Origin: DATLLN01 sp963797175
Lineage (GTDB): Bacteria; Actinomycetota; Thermoleophilia; Gaiellales; JAICJC01
Reading direction: 5' to 3'
Length of the DNA stretch: 64,000 bases
Assembly: GCA_963797175.1 (NCBI GenBank)
Contig: CAWCOL010000007.1
Span: forward strand, 248,001-312,000
Positions 1-8,730 of this stretch are shown piece by piece. The notes beneath the pieces are model-generated. The model did no database searches. It was not told the DNA's origin and saw only the letters and a program-made list of their open reading frames with translations. The position numbers and the translations under genes are program-made. Positions within the stretch are counted from its first letter, which is position 1; every line of letters begins with the position of its first letter.

Positions 1-1017
1 CAGGCCGATCCGCTCCGAGATCAGCCGGTCGATCGGCAGCTTGCCGGCCAGGAACAGCCGCGCCAGCCTCGGGAACTCCTCGGCCGGGCGGGCGGAACCG
101 TACGTGCAGCCGAGCAGCGTCTTGCCGGCGGCGGTGAAATCGAGCGGGTCGAAGCTCACGGTCTGTCCCTTGGGCGTCATCCCCACCAGCGTCAGCGTGC
201 CGCCCTTCGGCAGCAGCGAGAGCCCGAACTCGATGGTGGACGTGAGGCCGATCGCCTCGAACACGTGGTCGGGGCCGTCCGGCAGGATCTCGGCCAGCAC
301 CGACGGCGCGCCGTCGCCGCGCACGGCGTGGGTCGCGCCCAGGTCGCGGGCGAGGTCAAGCTTCGCGTCCGCCAGGTCGACCGCGATGATCGGGTCGGCG
401 CCGGCCAGCGCCAGACCCAGCACGACCGAGAGACCGACGCCGCCGCAGCCGATCACGACCGCGCTCGATCCGGGCTCCACGTGGGCCGTGTTGACGACGG
501 CGCCGACGCCGGTGGTGACGCCACAGCCGATCAGCGCACCCACCTCGGGCGGCAGCTCGGCGGGCACGGGCACGGCAGCCGCGGCGGCGACCACGGCGCG
601 CTCGCCGAACGAGCCCACCGCCAGGTAGGCCCGCACGTCCTCGCCGCCGCCCCGGTGCAGCCGGGTGGTGCCGTCGCGCATCAGGTGCTCGTCCGAGCGG
701 CTCGACTCGCAGATCCACGGCCGGCCCTGGGCGCATCGCCGGCACGACCCGCACGGGGCGTACCAGGACAGCACGACCGGGTCGCCCTGGGCGAGCCCGT
801 GCACCCCCGCTCCGACCTCCTCGACGACGCCGAAGCCCTCGTGGCCGAGCACCATCGGCGGCCGCTCGGGCCACTCGCCGTCCACGACGTGCAGGTCGGA
901 GTGGCAGACGCCGGACGCGCGCATGCGCACGGCCACCTCGCCCTCGCCGGGCGCGTCCAGCTCGAGCGTCTCCAGCTCGAGCGGCCGGGAGGGGCCGGTG
1001 TAGACGGCGGCGCGCAT
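1..1017 (-). CDS. Zinc-dependent alcohol dehydrogenase (MscR/class III-like), 3' end outside window
   Basis: Medium-chain, zinc-dependent NAD(P) alcohol or aldehyde dehydrogenase. The first 339 codons are present and the C-terminus is cut by the window edge. Visible residues are the catalytic zinc Cys38 (GVCHSD) with GHE at 58-60, the four structural-zinc cysteines 89, 92, 95 and 103, and a Rossmann motif GCGGVG at 190-195. The family includes mycothiol- and glutathione-dependent formaldehyde dehydrogenases and general alcohol dehydrogenases, and the substrate cannot be read from sequence. The ATG at 1017 has no Shine-Dalgarno; a TATGCT hexamer lies 8 bases upstream. It is divergent from the phosphotransferase at 1040, with only 22 bases between the start codons. 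Confidence 0.9.
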   Translation of the reverse strand, partial: MRAAVYTGPSRPLELETLELDAPGEGEVAVRMRASGVCHSDLHVVDGEWPERPPMVLGHEGFGVVEEVGAGVHGLAQGDPVVLSWYAPCGSCRRCAQGRPWICESSRSDEHLMRDGTTRLHRGGGEDVRAYLAVGSFGERAVVAAAAAVPVPAELPPEVGALIGCGVTTGVGAVVNTAHVEPGSSAVVIGCGGVGLSVVLGLALAGADPIIAVDLADAKLDLARDLGATHAVRGDGAPSVLAEILPDGPDHVFEAIGLTSTIEFGLSLLPKGGTLTLVGMTPKGQTVSFDPLDFTAAGKTLLGCTYGSARPAEEFPRLARLFLAGKLPIDRLISERIGL

Positions 1018-1025
1018 CGCGGCCG

Positions 1026-1031
1026 AGCATA
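1026..1031 (-). promoter_or_regulatory. -10 element of the alcohol dehydrogenase
   Basis: TATGCT on the minus strand, 8 bases before the ATG at 1017. The overlapping plus-strand reading CATACT (1028-1033) sits 6 bases before the GTG at 1040, so both divergent genes may use this spot. Confidence 0.5.
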
Positions 1032-1039
1032 CTGCGCCG

Positions 1040-1903
1040 GTGGATCGGGAGCGCATCGCACGGCTGCTCGGCTCCGAGCCGGTCGCGTGGCGGCCGGTGA
1101 CGGCACGCGGCTACTCGCTGATCGAGCGAGGCGTCGTCACGCTGGACGACGGACGCACCGCCTTCGTCAAGCGGGCGGTGAACGACGACACGGCCGGCTA
1201 TCTGCGCGACGAGCGTCGGATCTATGCCGCCGTCGAGGCATCCTTCCTGCCGCGCCTGCTCGGCTTCGACGACGACGGCGACCGCCCGCTGCTGGCGATC
1301 GAGGATCTGAGCGACGCGCACTGGCCGCCGCCCTGGCGCGACGGTGACGTCGGGGCCGTGCGCGCGGCGCTGGCGCAGGTTGCGGCGACCTCGCCGCCAC
1401 CGGGGCTGGCCGGCGCCGAGACGCTCCGTGCCGAGCTGCTGCGCTGGACCGACGTCGCCGCCGACCCCGGGCCGATGCTCTCGCTGGGCCTGTGCGACGC
1501 CGGCTGGCTCGACCGCCACCTCGATCGGCTGAGCGCGGCGGCCGCGGCGGCGCAGCTGGGAGGCGACGCCCTGCTCCACCTGGACGTGCGGTCGGACAAC
1601 CTCTGCATCCGGTCGGGGCGCGCGGTGCTGGTGGACTGGAACTGGGCCGTGGTCGGCAACCCGCTGCTCGACCTGGCGGGCTGGGCGCCCAGCCTGGCAT
1701 CGGAGGGCGGACCGCCGCCGGAGGCCGTCGCGCCGGACGCGCCCGAGCTGGCGTCGCTCGTCGCCGGCTACTTCGCATCGCAGGCGGGGCTGCCCGCCCC
1801 GACATTCGCACCCCGCGTCCGCGAGGTGCAGCTCACCCAGGCCCGGGTGGCCCTGCCGTGGGCGGCGCGGGCGCTCGGGATCGCCGAACCGCGCCCGGGT
1901 TGA
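1040..1903 (+). CDS. APH-family phosphotransferase (aminoglycoside/homoserine kinase-like)
   Basis: 287-residue protein kinase-like small-molecule phosphotransferase. A candidate ATP-binding lysine is K44 (AFVKRA). The catalytic loop reads HLDVRSDN at 180-187 (base D182, N187) and the metal aspartate is D199 in VLVDWNWA. This is the APH/Brenner layout, but the family covers antibiotic, choline, homoserine and sugar kinases, so the substrate is unknown. The start is GTG at 1040 with a TANNNT-like CATACT 6 bases upstream and no ribosome binding site. The 3' end overlaps the convergent plsY by 71 bases. Confidence 0.8.
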   Translation: MDRERIARLLGSEPVAWRPVTARGYSLIERGVVTLDDGRTAFVKRAVNDDTAGYLRDERRIYAAVEASFLPRLLGFDDDGDRPLLAIEDLSDAHWPPPWRDGDVGAVRAALAQVAATSPPPGLAGAETLRAELLRWTDVAADPGPMLSLGLCDAGWLDRHLDRLSAAAAAAQLGGDALLHLDVRSDNLCIRSGRAVLVDWNWAVVGNPLLDLAGWAPSLASEGGPPPEAVAPDAPELASLVAGYFASQAGLPAPTFAPRVREVQLTQARVALPWAARALGIAEPRPG

Positions 1904-2474
1904 ACCGGGGCTCGGTGCCGTTGCGCAGCCGCACGATGTTCGCCCGGTGCCGCCAGATCACCAGCCCGGCGCCGAACACGGTGAAGGCGGTCACCGCCCA
2001 CGGCTGCCCGCTGATCACGCACAGCGCCCAGTAGCAGAGCGCCGCCGCGATCGACGCGACCGAGACGTAGCGCGTGATCAGCACCAGCGCGATCCAGGTG
2101 AAGAACACCGTCACGCCGATCCACGGCACCAGCGCCATCATCGCCCCGGCACCGGTGGCAACGGCCTTGCCGCCACGGAAACCGAGGAAGACCGGGAAGG
2201 CGTGGCCGATCACCGCGGCCGTGGCGGCCACCACGGCGCCGTTGGTGCCGCCCAGCGAGTCGCCCACCACGACCGCCACGGCGCCCTTGGCGATGTCGAG
2301 GGCGATCACCGGCACGCCGTAGCGGGCGCCCAGCACCCGGACGGCGTTCGTTCCCCCCGTGTTGCCGCTGCCGGCCTTGCGCAGATCGACCCCGCGCAGC
2401 CGCCCGGCCAGGTACCCGAACGGCACCGCGCCGATCAGGTAGCCGACCACGAAGGCGAGGACGAGGTCGTTCAT
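1833..2474 (-). CDS. plsY: Acyl-phosphate:glycerol-3-phosphate acyltransferase PlsY
   Basis: Integral membrane enzyme that moves an acyl group from acyl phosphate to glycerol 3-phosphate, the first step of phospholipid synthesis. It has 213 residues, close to the family length, with several hydrophobic helices. The PlsY motifs are clear: SGNTGGTNAVR near residue 36, the DIAKGAVAV stretch, and GHAFPVFL with RGGKAVATG. The start was chosen at the ATG that overlaps the pgsA stop by 4 bases (ATGA), which implies translational coupling. The Pro/Ala-rich C-terminal tail runs into the convergent phosphotransferase gene. Confidence 0.93.
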   Translation of the reverse strand: MNDLVLAFVVGYLIGAVPFGYLAGRLRGVDLRKAGSGNTGGTNAVRVLGARYGVPVIALDIAKGAVAVVVGDSLGGTNGAVVAATAAVIGHAFPVFLGFRGGKAVATGAGAMMALVPWIGVTVFFTWIALVLITRYVSVASIAAALCYWALCVISGQPWAVTAFTVFGAGLVIWRHRANIVRLRNGTEPRFNPGAVRRSRAPAPPTAGPPGPG

Positions 2475-2998
2475 GCCGGCGCCCGCAGCACGTCGCGTGA
2501 CGAGATGAAGTAGTCGATCCCCGACCAGATCGTGGCGGCCACCGCCAGCGCGACCAGCACGGTGGTGGCCGTGTGGGGCGGGTCGTCCACGATCAGGGCG
2601 ATCACGGCGACGACCTGGAACGTCGTCTTGATCTTGCCCCAGGGCGACGCGGCGATGACGACGTCCTGGCTGGCCGCGATCAGGCGCAGCCCGGTCACGG
2701 CGAACTCGCGGGCGATGATCACCATCGCCACCCACGCCGCCAGCCGGTCGAGCCCCACCAGCGAGATCAGCGCGGCCGAGATCAGCAGCTTGTCGGCGAG
2801 CGGGTCGAGCAGCTTGCCGACGGTGCTGACGGAGCTGCGGGAGCGGGCCAGGTACCCGTCCACCGAGTCGGTGGCCGCGGCGAACGCGAAGACCACAACC
2901 GCCAGGTCGTCACCGCCCGGCACGGAGCCCAGCAGCGCCACCATGAACACCGGGATCAGCATGATGCGGCCCAGCGAGATCCAGTTGGGGAGCGTCAC
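2471..2998 (-). CDS. pgsA: CDP-alcohol phosphatidyltransferase, phosphatidylglycerophosphate synthase type
   Basis: 175-residue membrane enzyme that transfers the phosphatidyl group from CDP-diacylglycerol to an alcohol, most likely glycerol 3-phosphate. The complete signature D-x2-D-G-x2-A-R-x8-G-x3-D-x3-D is present with D44, D47-G48, A51-R52, G61, D65 and D69. It lies 16 bases after the SIS gene and overlaps plsY by 4 bases, so it sits in the middle of a minus-strand operon. The PgsA subtype is inferred from length and the neighbouring plsY; another CDP-alcohol transferase remains possible. Confidence 0.88.
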   Translation of the reverse strand: MTLPNWISLGRIMLIPVFMVALLGSVPGGDDLAVVVFAFAAATDSVDGYLARSRSSVSTVGKLLDPLADKLLISAALISLVGLDRLAAWVAMVIIAREFAVTGLRLIAASQDVVIAASPWGKIKTTFQVVAVIALIVDDPPHTATTVLVALAVAATIWSGIDYFISSRDVLRAPA

Positions 2999-3014
2999 GG
3001 TCGCGTCAAGCGTC

Positions 3015-3950
3015 TCATATCGGGTGGCGGCGCCAGAGCTCCGCGGCCAGCAGCTCGGCCACGACCGTCTCGGTCAGGCAGGCCGTCAGATGATCGCCGG
3101 CGCCCCCGATCGGGACGGTCATGGAGCAGCCCTCGACCTCGCGGCCGGCGCAGACGACCTCGAAGCCGCGTTCGCGGCGCCACTCGATCACGCCCGCGTC
3201 GTACGGCGAGCCGGGGAGCAACAGCAGCCGGTAGCCGGGCCGCTTGGTCAGGTAGACGTCCACGTGCAGCCAGTCGCCGGTCTCGCACCCGTCCGCCACG
3301 ATCCGCGGCGCCTCGCGCAGCATCAGGGCGGACTGGAGCGCCGAGCCGATCCGCTCGGCCGGCGCGGCCACCCACACCCCGGCCCCGCCGTCGAGCAGGT
3401 CGGCCAGCGGCGACAGCCAGGCGTCGCGGGCCTCGATCAGCCGGCTGGACGCCACGGCGGCGCGACCCACGGCCGCGGCGTCGCCGCCGGCGAGCAGCAG
3501 CAGCACCGCCAGCGTGCAGGCGTAGGAGCGGCAGGCGATGCCCCCCTCCTCCGGCCCGGCCAGCACCGGGACGACGCCGTCGGCCGCGCCCGCGATCGCG
3601 CTCTCGGCGTCGTTCGTCACGGCCACCACCTCGCTGCGGCCGCGATGCCGGTCCATCGCCTCCAGCGTCTCCTCGGAGCCGCCCGACGCCGAGATGGCGA
3701 GCACCAGCGTGTCGCGGCCGGGCGGCTGCGGCATCCCCGTCGAGGCGAGCTCGACGTGTGCGTCCACGCCGCGGGCGCGGAGCACCGCCGCCGCCGTGCG
3801 CGCCGCGTAGACCGAGGAGCCCATACCCAGCATCAGCACCCGGCGGTCGCCGATCGCGGGCAGCAGCGCGCCGCCGGCGTACGCCGCCGCGACCCGCTCG
3901 AGCGCCTCGGGCTCCCTGAGGATGTCCGCCTGGAACCCCTCGACGTTCAT
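3015..3950 (-). CDS. SIS domain protein (GlmS-type isomerase-domain fold)
   Basis: 311 residues with two tandem SIS folds, which bind phosphosugars. Glycine/serine loops typical of the fold are visible: LGMGSS at 41-46 and ISASGGSEET at 86-95. It resembles the isomerase half of glutamine-fructose-6-phosphate transaminase without the glutaminase domain, so it is likely a sugar-phosphate aminotransferase, deaminase or isomerase. The exact reaction is not assignable. The ATG overlaps the stop of the upstream maltokinase-like gene by 4 bases (ATGA). Confidence 0.75.
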   Translation of the reverse strand: MNVEGFQADILREPEALERVAAAYAGGALLPAIGDRRVLMLGMGSSVYAARTAAAVLRARGVDAHVELASTGMPQPPGRDTLVLAISASGGSEETLEAMDRHRGRSEVVAVTNDAESAIAGAADGVVPVLAGPEEGGIACRSYACTLAVLLLLAGGDAAAVGRAAVASSRLIEARDAWLSPLADLLDGGAGVWVAAPAERIGSALQSALMLREAPRIVADGCETGDWLHVDVYLTKRPGYRLLLLPGSPYDAGVIEWRRERGFEVVCAGREVEGCSMTVPIGGAGDHLTACLTETVVAELLAAELWRRHPI

Positions 3951-5170
3951 GCGGCGTCCCGCATCAGCCAGCGCATGCCGCCGGCCGCGGCGTACGTCCA
4001 GTCGGGCATGAAGGTGGCGGCGTAGACGTACTCGTAGGTCTCCTTCTCGACCTCCAGCGCGCGCAGCAGCACGGCGTCGCAGCGCCCGTAGGCCTCGAGG
4101 AACGCCTCGCGGGCGCCCTCGATCCACTCCTCCACCTCGGCCAGGTGCCCGGGGCGCACGTCGCGCTCCACGTAGCGCCCCAGGTGGTCGAACGAGCGGA
4201 GCATCGCCGCCACGTCGCGCAGCTGCGTGCCCGGCAGCCGCCGCTCGGCCAGCGGCCGCCCCGGCTCGCCCTCGAAGTCCACCACCCGCAGACCGTCTTC
4301 CGAACGCAGGATCTGGCCGACGTGGTAGTCGCCGTGGACGCGCGCCAGCACCGGCGGCGCGCCCGGGTGCTCGAGGCCGGTCAGCTCTGAGCGGATCCGC
4401 GGCACGTACCCGCGGAGCTCCTCGCCCTCGGCGCCGCCCACGGCACCCAGAGCGCGGTCGAGCTGGAGGTCGGCCGCGGCCCGCCACTCGTGCAGCTCCG
4501 CCGGCGTCGCCTCGCGCGTCCCCATCCGGCGCAGGGCCGCGTGCAGCGACGCGGTCTGCGCGCCCAGGGCGGCGAACGGCGCGCTCTCGCCGGCGAGTAC
4601 GCACTCCACCGCCCACTGCCAGCCTCCCTCGGCCCGCGGCACGTAGGCCTGCGCCATCGCCAGCGCGTGGTCACCCCACAGCACGGCGCCGGCGAAGGCC
4701 GGCGCGAAGGCGACGTGCTCGTGCTCGGTCAGATGCCGGCCCAGCTCGATCTCGGGGTGCTCGCCGGCCTCGATCCGGCGGAACAGCTTGAGCACCAGGC
4801 GCTCGCCGAGCACGATCGAGGTGTTCGTCTGGTCCTCGGTCAGCCGCCGCTGGTCGCCGCCGGGCGGGATCAGCCCGCGCAGCGCCGCGCCCGGAAGGAA
4901 CCGGAACGGCGCCCGGCGGCCGGGCAACGTGCGGCCCTCGGCCAGCGCCTGCACCAGCGGCGGCGCGACCCGGGCCTCGTCGTCGATCCACAGGTAGCGG
5001 TCGAACGTGCCGTCCGCGCCGGTGACCGCGAGCACCCGCACCGCCCCGCCGCCGTCCAGCTCGAGCACGTCCTCCTCTTCGAGGTGCGCGATCGCGGCCT
5101 GCTTGCCGCCGTACCAGCGGGCGCCCGCGACCTGCTCGGCGAGGGCGCTGGGATCAGGCGGCGGCGACAC
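3947..5170 (-). CDS. mak: Maltokinase-like phosphotransferase
   Basis: 407 residues. Maltokinase makes maltose 1-phosphate for the GlgE alpha-glucan pathway of actinobacteria. Supporting features are the N-terminal cap motif RWYGGK at 18-23, K128 in VLKLFRR, the catalytic HGDYHVGQ at 279-286 (D281), D298 in VDFEGEP, and the C-terminal stretch ending FMPDWTYAA, which is usual in Mak. No glgE or treS is seen next to it, so another glucosyl substrate is possible. The GTG start overlaps the upstream glycosyltransferase by 17 bases. Confidence 0.8.
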   Translation of the reverse strand: MSPPPDPSALAEQVAGARWYGGKQAAIAHLEEEDVLELDGGGAVRVLAVTGADGTFDRYLWIDDEARVAPPLVQALAEGRTLPGRRAPFRFLPGAALRGLIPPGGDQRRLTEDQTNTSIVLGERLVLKLFRRIEAGEHPEIELGRHLTEHEHVAFAPAFAGAVLWGDHALAMAQAYVPRAEGGWQWAVECVLAGESAPFAALGAQTASLHAALRRMGTREATPAELHEWRAAADLQLDRALGAVGGAEGEELRGYVPRIRSELTGLEHPGAPPVLARVHGDYHVGQILRSEDGLRVVDFEGEPGRPLAERRLPGTQLRDVAAMLRSFDHLGRYVERDVRPGHLAEVEEWIEGAREAFLEAYGRCDAVLLRALEVEKETYEYVYAATFMPDWTYAAAGGMRWLMRDAA

Positions 5171-6434
5171 GCTCGATCAGCTCGGCGGCGCGCGCGCTCC
5201 CCGCTCCGCCGTGGAGGCGGTGCGAGATGCCGGCCAGCCGCTCGGCCAGCGCCCGGTCCGCCAGCAGCCGGTCGATGGCACCGGTCATCTGCTCGGCCTC
5301 GAACGCGTAGGTGTCGAGGCGCACGCCGAACCCGGTCTCGTCCACGCGCTGGGCGTTGTCGTGCTGGTCCCAGAACACCGGCATCGCGATCATCGGCTTG
5401 CCGTGGTGGAAGCACTCGGTGGTCGTGTTGTTGCCTCCGTGGGTGACGACCAGGTCGACCTGCGGCAGGATGGCCGCCTGGGGCAGGAACTCGGCGCCCC
5501 ACATGTTGTCCGCCAGCTCGTAGAGGTCGGCCTGCGGGCCCTTGGAGACGATGAACCGGTGCGGGATCGTCCCCAGCAGCTCGACCACGCGCTCCATCAA
5601 CGGCACGTCGGCCGAGGCGAGCGAGCCGAGGGACAGGTAGATCAGCGCACCGGGCCCGTCGCGCAGCTGCTCGGGCAGCTCGAAGCCGCCGGCCTCGGGC
5701 CGGCGCACGCAGGAGTCGAGCCGCTCCCAGCCGGTCAGCGGCCGCGCCCGCCGGTAGTCCGCCTCGTGCGGGTAGAGGTAGAGGTTGAGCGCCGGCGAGG
5801 TGTGGATGAACTCGAGGTCGGGCAGCGCGGGAGCGCCCTGCTCGCGCACCCACTGGTTGAAGCCGTCCCACAGCTCGCGATGGCTGCGGTCGTACTCGGT
5901 GCGGAAGGCGTCCCAGCCGGTGCGGTCGTCCACCGGGTAGCCGCTGAACACGGGTGGCAGCTCGGGGTCGGGCATCTCCAGCGGGTTGCAGGAGGCGATC
6001 CGCACCCAGGGCGCGTCCGCGGTGACAACGGCAGGGAAGCCGACGACGTTGTCCTCCACGATCACGTCCGGCCGCAGCTCGGCGAAGATCTCGTTCAGCC
6101 GCGGCTCGACGTAGCGGCTGCCGTCGGTCAGCGCCTCCCAGGTGGGCTGGATGAAGCCGGCCAGCTGCTCGATCGTCGGCTGCCGGAAGATCGGCGCGGT
6201 GTCGCGGATGAAGTCTTTCCAGAACTGCCCCGGCGCCTCCTCGACCTCCGGCCGCGGGCCCAGCCGCATCAGCCGCTCCTCGAAGCCGCGCTCGGCCAGC
6301 GTGCCCTCGAATGACTCCTCGATCACGAACACGACGCGGTGGCCGTGCTCGAGCAGGTGCTCGCCGATGCCCACGCAGTTGTTGGTCGGGCCGTAGGCGC
6401 CCTCGGGGAAGAAGACGATCGTCTGTGCGCTCAC
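5154..6434 (-). CDS. UDP-glycosyltransferase, macrolide/MGT (GT1) type
   Basis: 426-residue GT-B fold glycosyltransferase. The C-terminal half carries the nucleotide-sugar signature: DLVVTHGG followed by NNTTTECFHHGKPMI and WDQHDNAQR. The N-terminal half (FFPEGAYGPTNNC, GEHLLEHGHRV) is the acceptor side. Such enzymes glycosylate lipids, sterols, carotenoids or secondary metabolites. The GTG at 6434 was chosen because GAAAGGAC precedes it by about 5 bases; the longer reading adds unlikely residues. It is the first gene of an operon with the kinase, SIS protein, pgsA and plsY. Confidence 0.82.
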   Translation of the reverse strand: MSAQTIVFFPEGAYGPTNNCVGIGEHLLEHGHRVVFVIEESFEGTLAERGFEERLMRLGPRPEVEEAPGQFWKDFIRDTAPIFRQPTIEQLAGFIQPTWEALTDGSRYVEPRLNEIFAELRPDVIVEDNVVGFPAVVTADAPWVRIASCNPLEMPDPELPPVFSGYPVDDRTGWDAFRTEYDRSHRELWDGFNQWVREQGAPALPDLEFIHTSPALNLYLYPHEADYRRARPLTGWERLDSCVRRPEAGGFELPEQLRDGPGALIYLSLGSLASADVPLMERVVELLGTIPHRFIVSKGPQADLYELADNMWGAEFLPQAAILPQVDLVVTHGGNNTTTECFHHGKPMIAMPVFWDQHDNAQRVDETGFGVRLDTYAFEAEQMTGAIDRLLADRALAERLAGISHRLHGGAGSARAAELIERVAAA

Positions 6435-6458
6435 AGGCGTCCTTTCACATGAGCGAAC

Positions 6459-6487
6459 GGGGACGGGTGCGCGCGGCACCCGCCCCC
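6459..6487 (-). terminator. GC-rich hairpin after sodA
   Basis: Inverted repeat GGGGACGGGTGC / GCACCCGCCCCC (12-base arms, one mismatch, 5-base loop) lying 26 bases beyond the sodA stop and before the glycosyltransferase start. There is no U-tract, as is common in high-GC actinobacteria. Confidence 0.5.
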
Positions 6488-6512
6488 GCGGGAGGCGAAG
6501 ATCAGGCGGCGG

Positions 6513-7136
<624 letters not shown>

Positions 7137-7171
7137 GTCATGGCCTCCTGTCCGTCTCGTCAGTCGGGGGT

Positions 7172-7177
7172 TAGCAT
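7172..7177 (+). promoter_or_regulatory. -10 element of the 6PGDH-like reductase
   Basis: TAGCAT, 8 bases before the ATG at 7186, in the 49-base divergent gap with sodA. Confidence 0.45.
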
Positions 7178-7185
7178 ACCCGGCC

Positions 7186-7989
7186 ATGGCCGGATCTCGA
7201 GTGGCGTTCCTGGGGATGGGCGAGATGGGACGGCGGATGGCAGCACGCCTGGAGCGACGCGGGCATGAGGTCACCGTGTGGAACCGCTCGCCGGGCGCGA
7301 CCGACGGGTTCGCGCGGGCGGCGGCGTCGCCGCCCGAGGCCGCGGAGGGCGCCGACCTCGCGCTGGTGATGGTGACCGACGCCGCCGCGGTGGCCGAAGT
7401 CACGGCGGCGCTGCCCGCGGGGCTGCCGCTGGTGGACATGTCGACCAGTGGCCCCGCCTGCGCGCAGGCGCTGGGCGAGCGGTTCGCCACGGTCTGCGAC
7501 GCCCCGGTGGGAGGCAGCCTGAGCGAGGCGGAGAGCGGCACGCTCGCCGTCTACGCCGGCGGCTCGGCCGCCGCCGTCGATCTGGTCGAGCCGGTGCTGC
7601 GCGACTTCGGCACCGTCCACCGGATGGGGCCGTTGGGCAGCGGTCAGGCGGTCAAGGTGATCGGCAACCTGCTGATGCTGTGCAACGTGGCGGCGCTGGG
7701 CGAGGCGCTGCGGATGGCCGAGGCGGCCGGCCTCGACCCGGCGCTGACGCTGGAGGCGCTCGACGCCGGCCCCGGCACCTCCCGGGCGATCCGGGCGAAG
7801 GGCGCGAAGATCGTGGCCGGCGACTTCGGGCCGCCCGCCCGGTTCAAGCTGCGCCACGCGCACAAGGACGCGCGGCTGGCGCTGGAGATGGGCGGCGGGG
7901 ACTTCGCGGCGCTGGTGGAGGGGCTGCTGGAACGGGCCGAGGCCGACGGGCGGAGCGAGCAGGACTACTCAGCGGTGGCGGCGACGTGA
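7186..7989 (+). CDS. NAD(P)-dependent beta-hydroxyacid dehydrogenase (HIBADH/GLYR type)
   Basis: 267 residues of the 6-phosphogluconate dehydrogenase-like reductase family, which includes 3-hydroxyisobutyrate dehydrogenase, tartronate semialdehyde reductase and succinic semialdehyde reductase. The nucleotide-binding loop FLGMGEMG is at 8-15. The substrate loop DAPVGGSLSEAESG starts near 105. The catalytic lysine is K157 in GSGQAVKVIGN. VWNRSPG at the end of beta-2 carries an arginine that suggests NADPH. The gene is leaderless by appearance and overlaps the following SDR by 4 bases (GTGA). Confidence 0.85.
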   Translation: MAGSRVAFLGMGEMGRRMAARLERRGHEVTVWNRSPGATDGFARAAASPPEAAEGADLALVMVTDAAAVAEVTAALPAGLPLVDMSTSGPACAQALGERFATVCDAPVGGSLSEAESGTLAVYAGGSAAAVDLVEPVLRDFGTVHRMGPLGSGQAVKVIGNLLMLCNVAALGEALRMAEAAGLDPALTLEALDAGPGTSRAIRAKGAKIVAGDFGPPARFKLRHAHKDARLALEMGGGDFAALVEGLLERAEADGRSEQDYSAVAAT

Positions 7990-8711
7990 ACCTCGACGGC
8001 GCACGGATCCTCGTCGCCGGCGGCGCCCAGCGGGTCGGCCGCGCGGTCGCCCTCGACCTGGCCGAGCACGGCGCGGACGTGGCGATCAGCTACCACTCCT
8101 CCGCCGCACCCGCCGAGGAGACGGCGGCGAGGATCGCCGAGCTGGGCCGGCGCACCGCGGTGATCCAGGCGGATGCGGCGCAGCCCGCGCAGATGCGGGC
8201 GATGGTCGAGCAGGCGGCGGCCGAGCTGGGCGGGCTCGACGCCTATGTCCACGGCCCGTCCGGCGGCTTCGTGCCGATCGACCCGCAGGACATCGACGAG
8301 GCGCTGTGGGACGCGGCCATGGACAGCACGGCCAAGGGCTTCCTGTTTGCCGCCCAGGCAGCGTTCGAGGCGATGCTGCCCGAGCGCCGCGGCGTGATCG
8401 TCGCCATCAACGACGTCGCCGCCATGCAGCCGTGGCCGCGCTTCGCGCACCACTCGGCCGCGAAGGCGGCGCAGGCCCAGCTGGTCAAGTGTCTGGCCGC
8501 GGCGTGGGGACAGGACGGCGTGCGCGTCTGCGCGGTCGCTCCCGGCCCGGTGCTGATGCCCGACGGCGTCGCCGGATCGGTGGACGAGACCGCCCTGCGG
8601 CGGCTGGGCAGCCCGGACGACGTGGCCGGGGCGATCCGCTACCTGCTCGAGGCCGAGTTCGTCACGGGCGCGATCCTGGTGGTGGACGGCGGGCGCCTGC
8701 TCCGACCGTGA
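7986..8711 (+). CDS. SDR, pteridine-reductase-like, with catalytic Tyr replaced by His
   Basis: 241-residue short-chain dehydrogenase/reductase fold. The cofactor loop is AGGAQRVGRA at 11-20. Around the active site it reads NDVAAMQPWPRFAHHSAAK. D143 takes the usual serine position, as in trypanosomatid pteridine reductase PTR1. The lysine K160 is present, but residue 156, normally the catalytic tyrosine of YxxxK, is histidine. The VAPGPV loop follows normally. The start is the GTG in the GTGA overlap with the upstream reductase, so the two are likely co-translated. It may have altered chemistry or a binding role. Confidence 0.8.
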   Translation: MNLDGARILVAGGAQRVGRAVALDLAEHGADVAISYHSSAAPAEETAARIAELGRRTAVIQADAAQPAQMRAMVEQAAAELGGLDAYVHGPSGGFVPIDPQDIDEALWDAAMDSTAKGFLFAAQAAFEAMLPERRGVIVAINDVAAMQPWPRFAHHSAAKAAQAQLVKCLAAAWGQDGVRVCAVAPGPVLMPDGVAGSVDETALRRLGSPDDVAGAIRYLLEAEFVTGAILVVDGGRLLRP

Positions 8712-8718
8712 GGCGACG

Positions 8719-8724
8719 TATCCT
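8719..8724 (+). promoter_or_regulatory. -10 element of thyX
   Basis: TATCCT, 6 bases before the ATG at 8731. The intervening GGAGCG could instead act as a short ribosome binding site. Confidence 0.4.
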
Positions 8725-8730
8725 GGAGCG

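Noticed and set aside
356..1579. A 407-codon minus-strand frame crossing the dehydrogenase and phosphotransferase genes
   Set aside because: It is out of frame with the dehydrogenase and antisense to the phosphotransferase; both of those have clear motifs and starts.
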